A DNA stretch of 64,000 bases, taken from contig JAFWDI010000010.1 of assembly GCA_017513125.1 (NCBI GenBank), positions 62,001-126,000 of the forward strand. The letters are read 5' to 3'. The notes under the pieces are model-generated. The model was not told where the DNA came from. It saw only the letters and a list, made by a program, of their open reading frames with translations, and ran no database searches. This DNA is from Lachnospiraceae bacterium. GTDB taxonomy: Bacteria > Bacillota > Clostridia > Lachnospirales > Lachnospiraceae. Positions 23,675 to 32,381 of this stretch are shown here, one piece after another (position 1 is the first letter of the stretch; every line of letters begins with the position of its first letter). Both the position numbers and the translations under genes were made by a program.

Positions 23675-25627
23675 ATGAGTCCTTTTGATATCATTTCGCT
23701 TTTGGGCGGTCTCGCCCTGTTCCTGTACGGCATGCGCGTGATGGGAGACGGATTGAAGTCCGGCTCCTCGGGCGCATTGAAAGCCGTAATGGAACGCGTT
23801 ACGAATAACCCCATCAAGGCATTTCTTCTCGGCCTGGCCGTCACTGCGGTGATCCAGTCATCGACCGCGACGATCGTCATTACCTCCGGCCTCGTGGCCG
23901 CGGGTATCCTTTCACTGCACCAGTCGCTCGGCATTATCGTCGGCGCGAACGTCGGTACGACCGTCACCGGCCAGATCATCCGGCTGCTGGATATCGACTC
24001 TTCCGGAACCTCTTTCCTGCAGTTCTTTAAACCTTCGACGCTGGCACCCATCGCCCTGATCCTCGGCATCGTCCTGATCATGGGCTTTAAGAAAAAGAAT
24101 TCCCAGACCGCGGGAAATGTCGCGATCGGCTTCGGCATCCTGTTCACCGGCCTGCTGAACATGACCAGCGCGGTGGACGCGCTGACCACGTCCGGCGCAC
24201 TCGAGGGACTGATCTCCGGCATCGGAAACAACCACTTTCTGGGCTACACGGTCGGTGCGGCCGTTTCGTTCGTGCTGCAGAGTTCCTCGGCTTCCGTGGG
24301 TATCCTGCAGGCGTTCTCCCAGTCCGGCCTTCTGACGTTTAACGCGGTATATGTGATCATCGTCGGCATTTACCTCGGCGACTGCCTGACCACCTGGATC
24401 GTCTGCTCGATCGGAGCGCGCGCGGAACAGAAGCGCGTCGGCGTTGTGAACGTGCTCTATAACCTGATGAAGTCCGCACTGGTCCTGATCGTCGTCGCGA
24501 TCATTCACCGGATCGGCCTGCTGAATTCCCTCTGGGACGCGGTCGTCGACTCCAGCATCATCGCGAATACGAACACTGTGTTCAACCTCGTCTGCGCGAT
24601 CGCCCTGCTTCCGATGCTCGGCATGTTCGAGCGCGGGTCGAAGCGGCTCGTGAAGGATGACAAGGCCCCCGTGAGCCGCTACCGCGAGAAGCTCGAAGCG
24701 CTGAATACCGCGTTCTTCGACACGCCCGCGCTGGCGCTGGGCAGCTGCTATGACATCCTGAAGACGACGTTTACGGTCTCGCGGGAGAACCTGAGGCGCG
24801 CGTTCGGCCTTCTGGACCGCTTCGATCAGAAGGTGATGGAGCAGATCAATGCCGACGAGGCCGACGTTGACCTGATGACCGACGAGGCCAGCAAATACAT
24901 GGTGAACGTCCTGCCGCATCTGGCGGAGGAAGGACATGTGGCCATTCTGAACCAGTATTACCGGGACGTGACCGAGTTCGAACGCCTGGGCGACTCCGCC
25001 GTGGATATTGCGGAGGCGGCGCAGGATATGGCGGAGCAGCGGCTGGCGCTCTCCCCGGCCGCGAAGGCGGAGATGACCGTCATGGAGGAGCTGACCGAAC
25101 GCATCATCGAGAACGCCTGGATGGGGTTCGAGAAGCGCGACGTCGAGGCGGCATACCGCGTGCTGCCGATGGAAGAGGTCGCCGACGAGTTCCTGGACGC
25201 GCTGAAGGAGAACCATCTGCAGCGTATGTCCCGGGGCGAGTGCAACGTCCTCGTGGATTCGTACTTTACGAACCTGCTCGCGGACCTGAAGCGCATCGCG
25301 GGCATCTGCGCGAACGTGGCCGTCGCGACCATCGTCCGGGTCTCGCCGGAACTGGCGAACGAGAAGCATACCTATTTCGTGTCGCTGCGGTCGGGGCAGG
25401 ATGAGGCGTTCAACGCGTCTTATGCCCAGGTCCGCGGAGAGTTTTTCGAGAAGCTGGCCTCCGTAAAACAGTCTGAGGAGAGAGCCGCGGCCGGGGCGGG
25501 GGCATTGCCCGGTTCGGGCGGAGTGCTCACCATCACGCCGGAGCAGGCCATGGCGCCGTACGACGACGTCGAGGAGATGCTCGACATGCAGCGGATCGCG
25601 CCGCCGGACGAAGGCAGCGCCGTGTGA
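23675..25627 (+). CDS. Na+/phosphate cotransporter with PhoU-like domain
   Basis: 650 residues. About residues 1-310 carry two inverted PhoU-less repeats of the NptA/SLC34 type, with the signature QSSTAT (AVTAVIQSSTATIVIT) in the first and QSSSAS (VLQSSSASVGIL) in the second. From about 340 to 570 a helical PhoU-like region follows (EQINADEADVDLMTDE, YRDVTEFERLGDSAVD). It should import phosphate with sodium, with the soluble part sensing or gating. The ATG at 23675 fits AAGAGGA; the frame is open upstream. The C-terminal 60 residues are low-complexity. Confidence 0.92.
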   Translation: MSPFDIISLLGGLALFLYGMRVMGDGLKSGSSGALKAVMERVTNNPIKAFLLGLAVTAVIQSSTATIVITSGLVAAGILSLHQSLGIIVGANVGTTVTGQIIRLLDIDSSGTSFLQFFKPSTLAPIALILGIVLIMGFKKKNSQTAGNVAIGFGILFTGLLNMTSAVDALTTSGALEGLISGIGNNHFLGYTVGAAVSFVLQSSSASVGILQAFSQSGLLTFNAVYVIIVGIYLGDCLTTWIVCSIGARAEQKRVGVVNVLYNLMKSALVLIVVAIIHRIGLLNSLWDAVVDSSIIANTNTVFNLVCAIALLPMLGMFERGSKRLVKDDKAPVSRYREKLEALNTAFFDTPALALGSCYDILKTTFTVSRENLRRAFGLLDRFDQKVMEQINADEADVDLMTDEASKYMVNVLPHLAEEGHVAILNQYYRDVTEFERLGDSAVDIAEAAQDMAEQRLALSPAAKAEMTVMEELTERIIENAWMGFEKRDVEAAYRVLPMEEVADEFLDALKENHLQRMSRGECNVLVDSYFTNLLADLKRIAGICANVAVATIVRVSPELANEKHTYFVSLRSGQDEAFNASYAQVRGEFFEKLASVKQSEERAAAGAGALPGSGGVLTITPEQAMAPYDDVEEMLDMQRIAPPDEGSAV

Positions 25628-25633
25628 ATGTGC

Positions 25634-25661
25634 TTGCAAGTCCCTGCAGGAGTGCTATTAT
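25634..25661 (+). promoter_or_regulatory. Promoter of the MATE gene
   Basis: TTGCAA (25634-25639), 16 bases, TGC-TATTAT (-10 at 25656-25661). Confidence 0.55.
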
Positions 25662-25672
25662 AAGAAAGCTGT

Positions 25673-25696
25673 GCCGCGCGGCCTCGGCTGCGCGGC
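25673..25696 (+). promoter_or_regulatory. Leader hairpin of the MATE gene
   Basis: GCCGCGC (25673-25679) pairs with GCGCGGC (25690-25696), followed by TCTTCATTTTTATC. It begins a few bases after the predicted transcript start, so it could act as an attenuator or be the terminator of the preceding gene. Confidence 0.4.
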
Positions 25697-25731
25697 TCTT
25701 CATTTTTATCGAAGAGAAGGTGTAGTAAGAG

Positions 25732-27117
25732 ATGGAAAACACCGCTAAGAAGACCGGGGGCTTCGACATGCTCTCCGGGAGCATTGCCGATAAGATCCTG
25801 AAATTTGCCCTGCCGCTGGCTGCTACGGGCATCCTTCAGCAGCTGTTCAATGCCGCGGACGTCGCGGTCGTCGGCCGCTTCGTGGGTTCCGGCGCCATGG
25901 CCGCGGTCGGTGCGAACGGCCCTCTGACCAGCCTGATCATCAGTCTGTTCATCGGCCTGTCCATCGGTTCGAACGTCGTCATCGCGAAGTATACCGGCGA
26001 GCGGAACGCGAAAGCGGTGAATATCACGGTCCACACATCTCTGCTGGTGTCCTTCCTGATGGGCGTGGTGCTGGCGGTCGTGTTTCAGGTGCTGGCGCGG
26101 CCGATCCTGTCCCTGATGTCGATCCCGGACAGCGTGTTCCGCATGGCGGAGCTGTACTTCCGCGTCTACATGGCCGGCATGCCGGTGATCCTGCTGTACA
26201 ATTTCGCTTCCGCGATCTTCCGCGGGCGCGGAAACACCCGCACCCCGCTGATCTGTCTGGCGCTGTCGGGCATCGTGAATGTGGGTCTGAACGTGTTTTT
26301 CGTGGTCGCGCTTCACATGACCGTCGAGGGCGTGGCGCTCGCGACCGTGCTTTCGAACCTGATCAGCTCGATCCTTCTGCTGGTCTTCCTGTCGAAGGAA
26401 GAAGAGGCTATCCGTTTCCGCTTCCGGAGCCTGCGCATCGACCGGAAGATCCTGCACCAGATCGTCCGGATCGGCCTGCCGGCCGGATTTCAGGGCGTGG
26501 TTTTTTCGGTCTCGAACATCGTGCTGCAGGCGGCGGTGAATAAACTCGGCGAGACGGTCATGGCCGGTTCGTCAGCGGCGCTGAATATCGAGATCTTCGC
26601 GTTCTTCCTTCTGAACGCGTTCGGCACCGCGTGTACGACCTTTATCAGTGCGAACTACGGCGCGGGAAAGCCGGACCGGTGCCGGAAGATCCTGGTGATC
26701 TCACTGATCCAGGATCTGATCTGTACGGTCGTGATGGCCGCCGTTCTGCTGCTTTTCGCACGCCAGCTCCTCTCGATCTTTAACGGCGAGCCGGCAGTCA
26801 TCGCGATCGGCGTCACGCGCATGAAGATCATTCTGGCGTTCGAGGCGGTAAACGTCCTGATCGAGATCTTTTCCGGATGGATGCGGGGCTTCGGCATCTC
26901 ATTCCTGCCGTCGATGGTCTGCATGATCGGCATCTGCGGCGTCCGCATCACGTATGCCTACACGGTGTTTGCCCATAACCCCACGTTCGACACGCTAATG
27001 GTCGCTTACCCGCTGAGCTGGGCGGTGACCGCTGCGGTCATGGTCATCATGGCTGTCGTGGTTCGGAGAAAGAGCCTGGCGGGCTTTTTCGCGAAGCACG
27101 AGGAAGCGGACGCGTGA
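25732..27117 (+). CDS. MATE family efflux transporter
   Basis: 461 residues with about 12 membrane helices in two homologous halves. N-terminal signature LKFALPLAATGILQQLFNAADVAVVGRF and the matching motif FQGVVFSVSNIVLQAAVNKLG at the start of the second half place it in the DinF/NorM-like MATE family. It is expected to export cationic compounds in exchange for Na+ or H+; the substrate is unknown. It has its own promoter and terminator. RBS GAAGGTG lies rather far from the ATG, with AGTAAGAG closer. Confidence 0.93.
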   Translation: MENTAKKTGGFDMLSGSIADKILKFALPLAATGILQQLFNAADVAVVGRFVGSGAMAAVGANGPLTSLIISLFIGLSIGSNVVIAKYTGERNAKAVNITVHTSLLVSFLMGVVLAVVFQVLARPILSLMSIPDSVFRMAELYFRVYMAGMPVILLYNFASAIFRGRGNTRTPLICLALSGIVNVGLNVFFVVALHMTVEGVALATVLSNLISSILLLVFLSKEEEAIRFRFRSLRIDRKILHQIVRIGLPAGFQGVVFSVSNIVLQAAVNKLGETVMAGSSAALNIEIFAFFLLNAFGTACTTFISANYGAGKPDRCRKILVISLIQDLICTVVMAAVLLLFARQLLSIFNGEPAVIAIGVTRMKIILAFEAVNVLIEIFSGWMRGFGISFLPSMVCMIGICGVRITYAYTVFAHNPTFDTLMVAYPLSWAVTAAVMVIMAVVVRRKSLAGFFAKHEEADA

Positions 27118-27161
27118 CGGAAGCGCGGGTTTTCGGGCGCCCTCTGTGAGAAACCGGGTGA

Positions 27162-27188
27162 AACGGTTGCGAATGCAGCCGTTTTTTT
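27162..27188 (+). terminator. Terminator after the MATE gene
   Basis: AACGGTTGC (27162-27170) pairs with GCAGCCGTT (27175-27183) around GAAT, followed by a run of T to 27188. Confidence 0.85.
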
Positions 27189-27195
27189 ATATAAC
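27167..27195 (+). promoter_or_regulatory. Possible feo promoter embedded in the terminator
   Basis: TTGCGA (27167-27172), 17 bases, TATAAC (27190-27195). The -35 lies in the hairpin of the upstream terminator. Confidence 0.4.
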
Positions 27196-27199
27196 TGAG

Positions 27200-27233
27200 T
27201 TAGGGACATCAAACGGTATTAGGCACGCCAAAC
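27200..27233 (+). repeat. TTAGG-headed direct repeat upstream of feoAB
   Basis: Two 15-base copies, TTAGGGACATCAAAC (27200-27214) and TTAGGCACGCCAAAC (27219-27233), agree at 12 positions and lie just after the predicted promoter. TTAGG is the half-site of DtxR/IdeR metal regulators, but those sites are normally inverted, so this is only suggestive. Confidence 0.35.
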
Positions 27234-27293
27234 TCCCGGGCGCGTATCCGCTCCGGCGGATCCGGTATCCGGAGTGCGGCGAAGGGGAGTGAC

Positions 27294-29645
27294 ATGACAT
27301 TAAACGAACTGCGGGTCGGTGAGACCGCGGCTGTTACGGCCGTGGGCGGAACCGGCGCGCTGCGGCAGCATTTTCTGGATATGGGCGTGATTCCCGGTGC
27401 GGAAGTCACGCTGGTCAAACTCGCTCCGATGGGAGACCCCATGGAGCTTCGCATTCACGGTTACGAACTGACGCTGCGGCTGGACGACGCCGCGCAGATC
27501 GGGATCGAGCCGCTCAGCGAGAAGGAGGCTGCGGAGCTGGAAGCGGAAGCCGCGGCGGAGCTGCATCATTTCGAGCATCCCGGTCTCGGCGAGGAAGGAC
27601 GGTTCCACTCGAAGGCTGACGAACACCCGCTGCCCGCGGACCGGACCCTCCGCTTCGCGCTGGTCGGAAACCAGAACAGCGGAAAGACCACGCTCTTTAA
27701 CCAGCTGACGGGATCGAACCAGCACGTCGGAAACTTTCCCGGCGTGACCGTAGACCGTAAAGACGGCCCCATCCGCGGTCATAAGAACACGCTGGTAACG
27801 GACCTGCCCGGCATCTATTCGATGTCGCCCTACAGCAGCGAGGAACTGGTGTCCCGGCAGTTCGTGCTGGAGGACCATCCGGACGCGGTCATCGACATCC
27901 TGGATGCGACGAATATCGAACGGAACCTCTATCTGACCATGCAGCTGCTGGAGATGGATATCCCGGTGGTCGTGGCATTGAACATGATGGATGAGGTCGT
28001 CGGGAACGGCGGATACATCGACGTAAATAAGATGGAGGCGCTCCTCGGGACCCCGGTCGTTCCGATCTCCGCGGCGAAAAACCAGGGCGTGGACGAGCTG
28101 GTGCGGCACGCGCTGCACATCGCGCGGTATCAGGAAAAGCCGACCAGACAGGATTTCTGTGATGAAAACGACCACGGCGGCGCGGTCCACCGCTGCCTGC
28201 ACGCGGTCGCGCATCTGGTGCAGGATCATGCCGCGCGGGCGGGCATCCCGCTGCGGTTCGCGGCTGCGAAGCTCATCGAGGGGGATGAGCTGGTGCTGAA
28301 ACAGCTCGACCTGGACCAGAATGAGCGGGAGATGCTCGAGCACATCGTCCTGCAGATGGAGAAGGAGCGCGGGCTGGACCGCAGCGCGGCCATCGCGGAC
28401 ATGCGTTTTTCGTTCATCCAGGGAGTCTGCCGGGAGACCGTCCGGAAGCCGCGGGTGAACCGCGAGCGTGTCCGGAGCGAGAAGATCGACCGTCTTCTGA
28501 CCGGTAAATACACCGCGATCCCGATGTTCGTCGTGATCATGGTCGTGATCTTTCATCTGACGTTTAACGTCATCGGCGCCTGGCTGCAGGACCTGATCGA
28601 GACGGGGTTCGGGCTGCTGACCGCCGCTGCGGACGCGGCCATGACCGCCGCGGGGGTCAATGACACCATACACGGTCTCATCATCGGCGGTATCTTCGAG
28701 GGCGTCGGCAGCGTGCTGTCGTTCATCCCGATCATCGTCGTGCTGTTTTTCTTCCTGTCGCTGCTGGAGGATTCGGGCTATATCGCCCGCGTGGCGTTCT
28801 TCATGGATAAACTGCTGCGGAAGATCGGCCTGTCCGGGCGAAGCATCGTCCCGATGCTGATCGGCTTCGGCTGCACGGTGCCCGCGGTCATGTCGACCCG
28901 GACCCTGCCGTCCGAGCGAGACCGGAAGATGACGATCCTGCTCACGCCGTTCATGAGCTGTACCGCGAAGCTGCCGATCTACGGGTTTTTCGTGGCGGCG
29001 TTCTTCCCGGGACGCGGCGGACTGATCATGGCAGGCCTGTATTTCCTGGGCATCGTCGCGGCCATCCTGGTCGCGTGCCTGTTCAAGAATACGATCTTTA
29101 AGGGCGAGGCGGTCCCGTTCGTGATGGAGCTGCCGAACTACCGGCTGCCGAGCGGGAAGACCGTCGCGCAGCTTCTCTGGGAGAAGGCGAAGGATTTCCT
29201 GCAGCGCGCGTTCTCGGTCATCCTGATCGCGGCGATCGTGGTGTGGTTCCTGAAGAGTTTCGATTTTCATCTGAACATGGTGACGGATTCGTCCGCGAGC
29301 ATCATGGCGGCGGTCGCGGGCGTGCTGGCGCCGCTGCTGAGGCCCATCGGGCTGGGAGACTGGCATATCGTGACCGCGCTGATCTCCGGATTTATGGCGA
29401 AGGAGAGCGTGGTCTCCGTGCTGCAGGTGCTGTTCGCGAACGGCGTGCAGCACGTGCTCTCGTCGGCGCAGGCGGTGTCGCTTCTGGTCTTCAGTCTGCT
29501 GTACACGCCGTGCGTGGCGGCTATCGCGTCGATCCGGCGGGAGCTGGGGCACCGGTGGGCCGCTGGCGTGGTCGTCTGGCAGTGCGCCATAGCGTGGATC
29601 GCGGCGCTCATTGCCTGGCTGATCGCACATGCGGTGCTGGGATGA
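27294..29645 (+). CDS. feoB: Ferrous iron transporter, FeoA-FeoB fusion
   Basis: 783 residues. Residues 1-75 are a FeoA (SH3-like) domain (LRQHFLDMGVIPGAEVTL, LRLDDAAQIGIEPL). After a short linker comes the G-protein domain: G1 GNQNSGKTTLFN (near 124), G2 in PGVTVDRKDG, G3 DLPGIYS, G4 NMMD. The membrane part from about 400 has paired Gate motifs including IGFGCTVPAVMSTRTL and SCTAKLPIYGFF. It imports Fe2+ across the inner membrane. The FeoA fusion replaces a separate small gene. A Cys-rich FeoB-associated protein follows within 40 bases. Confidence 0.96.
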   Translation: MTLNELRVGETAAVTAVGGTGALRQHFLDMGVIPGAEVTLVKLAPMGDPMELRIHGYELTLRLDDAAQIGIEPLSEKEAAELEAEAAAELHHFEHPGLGEEGRFHSKADEHPLPADRTLRFALVGNQNSGKTTLFNQLTGSNQHVGNFPGVTVDRKDGPIRGHKNTLVTDLPGIYSMSPYSSEELVSRQFVLEDHPDAVIDILDATNIERNLYLTMQLLEMDIPVVVALNMMDEVVGNGGYIDVNKMEALLGTPVVPISAAKNQGVDELVRHALHIARYQEKPTRQDFCDENDHGGAVHRCLHAVAHLVQDHAARAGIPLRFAAAKLIEGDELVLKQLDLDQNEREMLEHIVLQMEKERGLDRSAAIADMRFSFIQGVCRETVRKPRVNRERVRSEKIDRLLTGKYTAIPMFVVIMVVIFHLTFNVIGAWLQDLIETGFGLLTAAADAAMTAAGVNDTIHGLIIGGIFEGVGSVLSFIPIIVVLFFFLSLLEDSGYIARVAFFMDKLLRKIGLSGRSIVPMLIGFGCTVPAVMSTRTLPSERDRKMTILLTPFMSCTAKLPIYGFFVAAFFPGRGGLIMAGLYFLGIVAAILVACLFKNTIFKGEAVPFVMELPNYRLPSGKTVAQLLWEKAKDFLQRAFSVILIAAIVVWFLKSFDFHLNMVTDSSASIMAAVAGVLAPLLRPIGLGDWHIVTALISGFMAKESVVSVLQVLFANGVQHVLSSAQAVSLLVFSLLYTPCVAAIASIRRELGHRWAAGVVVWQCAIAWIAALIAWLIAHAVLG

Positions 29646-29684
29646 CCGCTGGCGGGATGATCAGATCATTGATAGGATAAGTAT

Positions 29685-29846
29685 ATGAATGCAGCGGACA
29701 TTATTTTGATTTGTGCGATCGCGGCAGCCGTGATCGGGGCAGTCTGCGCCATCGTCAGAAGCCGCCGGAAGGGCGGCGGATGCGGGGGCTGTTCGGGGTG
29801 CGCCGGCGGAAACTGCGCGGGGTGCGTGAGAGGAGAAAAGAGATGA
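29685..29846 (+). CDS. Small FeoB-associated Cys-rich membrane protein
   Basis: 53 residues: one membrane helix (about 5-24) followed by basic RSRRK and a tail with six cysteines in a Gly-rich CGGCSGCAGGNCAGC pattern. This is the build of FeoB-associated Cys-rich proteins found downstream of feoB in Bacillota; it may bind Fe2+ or protect it during transport, a role not proven. AGGATAA precedes the ATG. Its stop overlaps the start of the flavin reductase gene (ATGA), so it belongs to the feo operon. Confidence 0.85.
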   Translation: MNAADIILICAIAAAVIGAVCAIVRSRRKGGGCGGCSGCAGGNCAGCVRGEKR

Positions 29847-30370
29847 AAAAGACGCCGATCGATGTGAATGAATACGCGAATGTGATCACGGGCGCCCTGC
29901 GGCGCGGGATCTTCCTGACGACGAAGGCCGGAGAAAAGGTGAACTCCATGGTCATCGGCTGGGGACATGTAGGCCGGATCTGGGAGCGTCCGGTGTTCGT
30001 GGCGTACGTGCGGGACAGCCGCTATACCCGCGAGATGCTGGATGAAAATCCCGAGTTTACGGTCAATGTCCCGGTGAACGGCATGGACCGCACCGCGTTC
30101 GAGGTCTGCGGCATGAAGAGCGGCAGAGACATAGACAAGATCGCCGCGGCGGGCCTGACTCCGGTCGAACCGCAGGTGATCACGGTGCCCGGGCTGAAGG
30201 AGTTCCCGCTGACGCTGGAGTGCCGCGTCATTTACCGCGAGGAGCAGGACTCTTCGCGGCTGCCGCAGGAGATCCGGGATAAGTTTTATCCCGCGGAAGC
30301 GGGCGGTGACCACGTTTCGTATTACGGCGAGATCGTCGCGGCGTATCTGATCGAAGACGGGGAGAACTGA
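29843..30370 (+). CDS. Flavin reductase family protein
   Basis: 175 residues of the FMN split-barrel type: GALRRGIFLTTKAGEKVNSMVIGWGHVGRIWERPVF in outline, YVRDSRYTREMLDENPEFTVNVP (read in pieces here), and VSYYGEIVAAYLIE at the end. It starts inside the stop codon of the Cys-rich feo protein after AGGAGAAAAG, so it is translated with the iron operon. A link to ferric iron or flavin reduction is attractive but inferred. A nitroreductase starts 2 bases after its stop. Confidence 0.86.
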   Translation: MKKTPIDVNEYANVITGALRRGIFLTTKAGEKVNSMVIGWGHVGRIWERPVFVAYVRDSRYTREMLDENPEFTVNVPVNGMDRTAFEVCGMKSGRDIDKIAAAGLTPVEPQVITVPGLKEFPLTLECRVIYREEQDSSRLPQEIRDKFYPAEAGGDHVSYYGEIVAAYLIEDGEN

Positions 30371-30372
30371 TC

Positions 30373-30873
30373 ATGAATGAGATCTTTAGCAGAGTAAGCA
30401 TCCGGAAGTATGAGGACCGGCCGGTCGAAGAGGAGAAGATCGAGCGGCTGCTGCGCGCGGCCATGGCGGCACCGTCCACCGCGAACCAGCAGCCCTGGGA
30501 GTTCTACGTGGTGACGGACCGGGCGAAGATCGAAGAGCTCTCGAAGGTCACGCCGTTTACGGGCGCGGCCGCGGGAGCGCCGGTCGTATTCGTGCCCTGC
30601 TATCGCACCACGCGGGTCAAGGACGTCGAGTGGGGCCTGCTGGATCTGTCCGCCGCGACCGAGAACCTTCTGCTGGAAGCGGTCGCGCAGGGGCTGGGCG
30701 CGTGCTGGATGGGCATTGCCCCGAATAAGGACCGAATCGCGGACTGCGACGCCATCCTGGGGATCACTGAGGCGGACGAGATTCACTCGTTCTGCATCAT
30801 CCCGGTGGGTTATCCCGCGGAGGAGCGGCCGCAGACCGACCGCTATGAGGAGTCGCGGGTGCATCGGCTGTGA
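30373..30873 (+). CDS. Nitroreductase family protein
   Basis: 166 residues, compact type. Typical N-terminus VSIRKYEDRPVEEEKI, the FMN-binding AAPSTANQQPWEF (near 33), the mid block DLSAATENLLLEAVAQGLGACW, and the C-terminal IIPVGYPAEE. Such enzymes reduce nitro compounds, quinones or flavins with NAD(P)H and FMN, usually as dimers. It is coupled to the flavin reductase gene (2-base gap). Shorter than many relatives (about 170-220), with no obvious missing core block. Confidence 0.92.
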   Translation: MNEIFSRVSIRKYEDRPVEEEKIERLLRAAMAAPSTANQQPWEFYVVTDRAKIEELSKVTPFTGAAAGAPVVFVPCYRTTRVKDVEWGLLDLSAATENLLLEAVAQGLGACWMGIAPNKDRIADCDAILGITEADEIHSFCIIPVGYPAEERPQTDRYEESRVHRL

Positions 30874-30904
30874 GCAGGCACGAAGAACTGGAATCTGAGA
30901 CATT

Positions 30905-31495
30905 ATGGCTATGACGGAAAAAGAAAAGATGCTCGCCGGCGAGCTCTATGATCCGTCCGACGCGGAACTGACCGCGCTGCGGCAGAAGGCGCATCGGCTG
31001 AGCCGGGAATTTAATGCCGTCGATGAGACGGACGAGGAGACGCGCATGCGGATACTGACAGAGCTTCTGGGCTATGTGCCGGAGCATGTGTTCCTCGCAG
31101 GTCCCGTGCAGTTCGATTACGGCTGCTTCACGAAGTTCGGCCAGAACGTCGACGTGAACTTTAACTTTACCGTGCTGGACTGTGCGCCTGTGACCGTCGG
31201 GAACGATGTCTTTATCGGCCCGAATGTGTCCATCCTGACGCCCGTCCATCCGCTGCGCCGGCAGGAGCGGGACAAGTACGACCGGGGCGACGGCGTGATG
31301 ACGGACCGCGAGGCCGCAAAGCCCGTGATCATCGGGGATCACTGCTGGCTCGCGGGCAATGTCACGGTCTGCGGCGGCGTGACCATCGGCGAGGGAAGCG
31401 TGATCGGTGCGGGAAGTGTGGTGACGCGCGATATCCCGCCGGATACGTTTGCCGCGGGTGTGCCGTGCAGACCCATTAAGAAGATACAGCAGTAG
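30905..31495 (+). CDS. Sugar O-acetyltransferase (maltose acetyltransferase type, hexapeptide repeats)
   Basis: 196 residues. N-terminal Mac domain (EKEKMLAGELYDPSDAEL) followed by left-handed beta-helix repeats such as VTVGNDVFIGPNVSI and VTIGEGSVIGAGSVV; catalytic His in VHPL (near 119). It transfers acetyl from acetyl-CoA to a sugar such as maltose or galactoside. It is close to the lacA/maa/nodL family; the real acceptor is unknown. A terminator follows at once. Confidence 0.92.
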   Translation: MAMTEKEKMLAGELYDPSDAELTALRQKAHRLSREFNAVDETDEETRMRILTELLGYVPEHVFLAGPVQFDYGCFTKFGQNVDVNFNFTVLDCAPVTVGNDVFIGPNVSILTPVHPLRRQERDKYDRGDGVMTDREAAKPVIIGDHCWLAGNVTVCGGVTIGEGSVIGAGSVVTRDIPPDTFAAGVPCRPIKKIQQ

Positions 31496-31513
31496 TCATA
31501 TACCAATAATATC

Positions 31514-31546
31514 AGCCGGCAGGGAAGCGTTTTCTGCCGGCTTTTT
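31514..31546 (+). terminator. Terminator after the acetyltransferase gene
   Basis: AGCCGGCAG (31514-31522) pairs with CTGCCGGCT (31534-31542), then TTTT. Confidence 0.88.
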
Positions 31547-31558
31547 CGATGCCTCATA

Positions 31559-31606
31559 TTGACATCGTGTCAGAAATGAAGTAGTATTTATTCTGACACG
31601 ACGTCA
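31559..31606 (+). promoter_or_regulatory. TetR-gene promoter with two operator palindromes
   Basis: Promoter TTGACA (31559-31564), 17 bases, TAGTAT (31582-31587). Operator 1, TGACATCGTGTCA (31560-31572), covers the -35; operator 2, TGACACGACGTCA (31594-31606), covers the start point. Both follow TGACR-N3-YGTCA, their centres are 34 bases apart, and the two together form a larger inverted repeat. This is the expected layout for autorepression by the TetR protein encoded next. Confidence 0.75.
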
Positions 31607-31662
31607 GAATGCTGTCGCAAAGGCGCAAAAACGCCGCAGACCGACCGCCGAAAGGAGCCTGT

Positions 31663-32301
31663 ATGCCGAAAGGATCACCCGAGAGGACCGCCGCGCGGAA
31701 AGAAGAGATCATCCGCGCCTGCGAAAAACTCTATCGGACGATGAGCTTTAAGGACATTACGCTGAAAGAGATCGGAAACGAGACCTCGTTCTCCCGTCCG
31801 ACCATCTATAACTACTTTCAGACGAAAGAGGAGATCTTCCTGGCGCTGTTCGAGCTCGAGTATGACCGCTGGAACGCGGATCTGGAGCGGATCGCCGAAG
31901 AGAACGAAACGCTCACGCGGGAACAGATCGCGGACCGCATCGCCCGATCGCTGGAACAGCGGGAGCAGCTGCTGAAACTGCTCGCCATGAATAATTACGA
32001 CATGGAGGCGAACAGCCGTCCCGAACTGCTTACGTCATTCAAGGAAGCCTACGGGCGCTCGCTGCGGAACGTCCGCGCCATTCTGGACCGCTTCTGCCCG
32101 GAGATGACCGATGCCGAAAAACAGGGTTTTCTCTATGCGTTCTTTCCGTTCATGTTCGGGATCTATCCATACACGGCGGTGACGGAGAAGCAGAGGACGG
32201 CCATGAAGGACGCCGGCGTGGACTATGTGTATCAGTCGGTCTATGAGATCACCAATCGCTGTCTGCTGCGGCTCCTGGGAGTCGGGACGGCATCATTTTG
32301 A
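31663..32301 (+). CDS. TetR/AcrR family repressor
   Basis: 212 residues. N-terminal helix-turn-helix: ITLKEIGNETSFSRPTIYNYF (about 33-53), followed by KEEIFLALF; the C-terminal ligand and dimer domain has no assigned ligand. ATG at 31663 follows AAAGGAG; an in-frame ATG at 31609 is rejected because it would add unrelated residues and lies at the edge of operator 2. It probably represses itself and the redox genes downstream, which follow with small gaps and no clear separate promoter. Confidence 0.92.
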   Translation: MPKGSPERTAARKEEIIRACEKLYRTMSFKDITLKEIGNETSFSRPTIYNYFQTKEEIFLALFELEYDRWNADLERIAEENETLTREQIADRIARSLEQREQLLKLLAMNNYDMEANSRPELLTSFKEAYGRSLRNVRAILDRFCPEMTDAEKQGFLYAFFPFMFGIYPYTAVTEKQRTAMKDAGVDYVYQSVYEITNRCLLRLLGVGTASF

Positions 32302-32381
32302 ATGACAGACCACAGAAACCGTGGATCGCTGCATTCACGGGACGGAAACATCACGCATCATAGAAAAGGAGTACAGATATC

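Noticed and set aside
25420-26457. 345-codon minus-strand frame across the Pi transporter/MATE junction
   Set aside because: Overlaps two well-supported genes and contains no domain.
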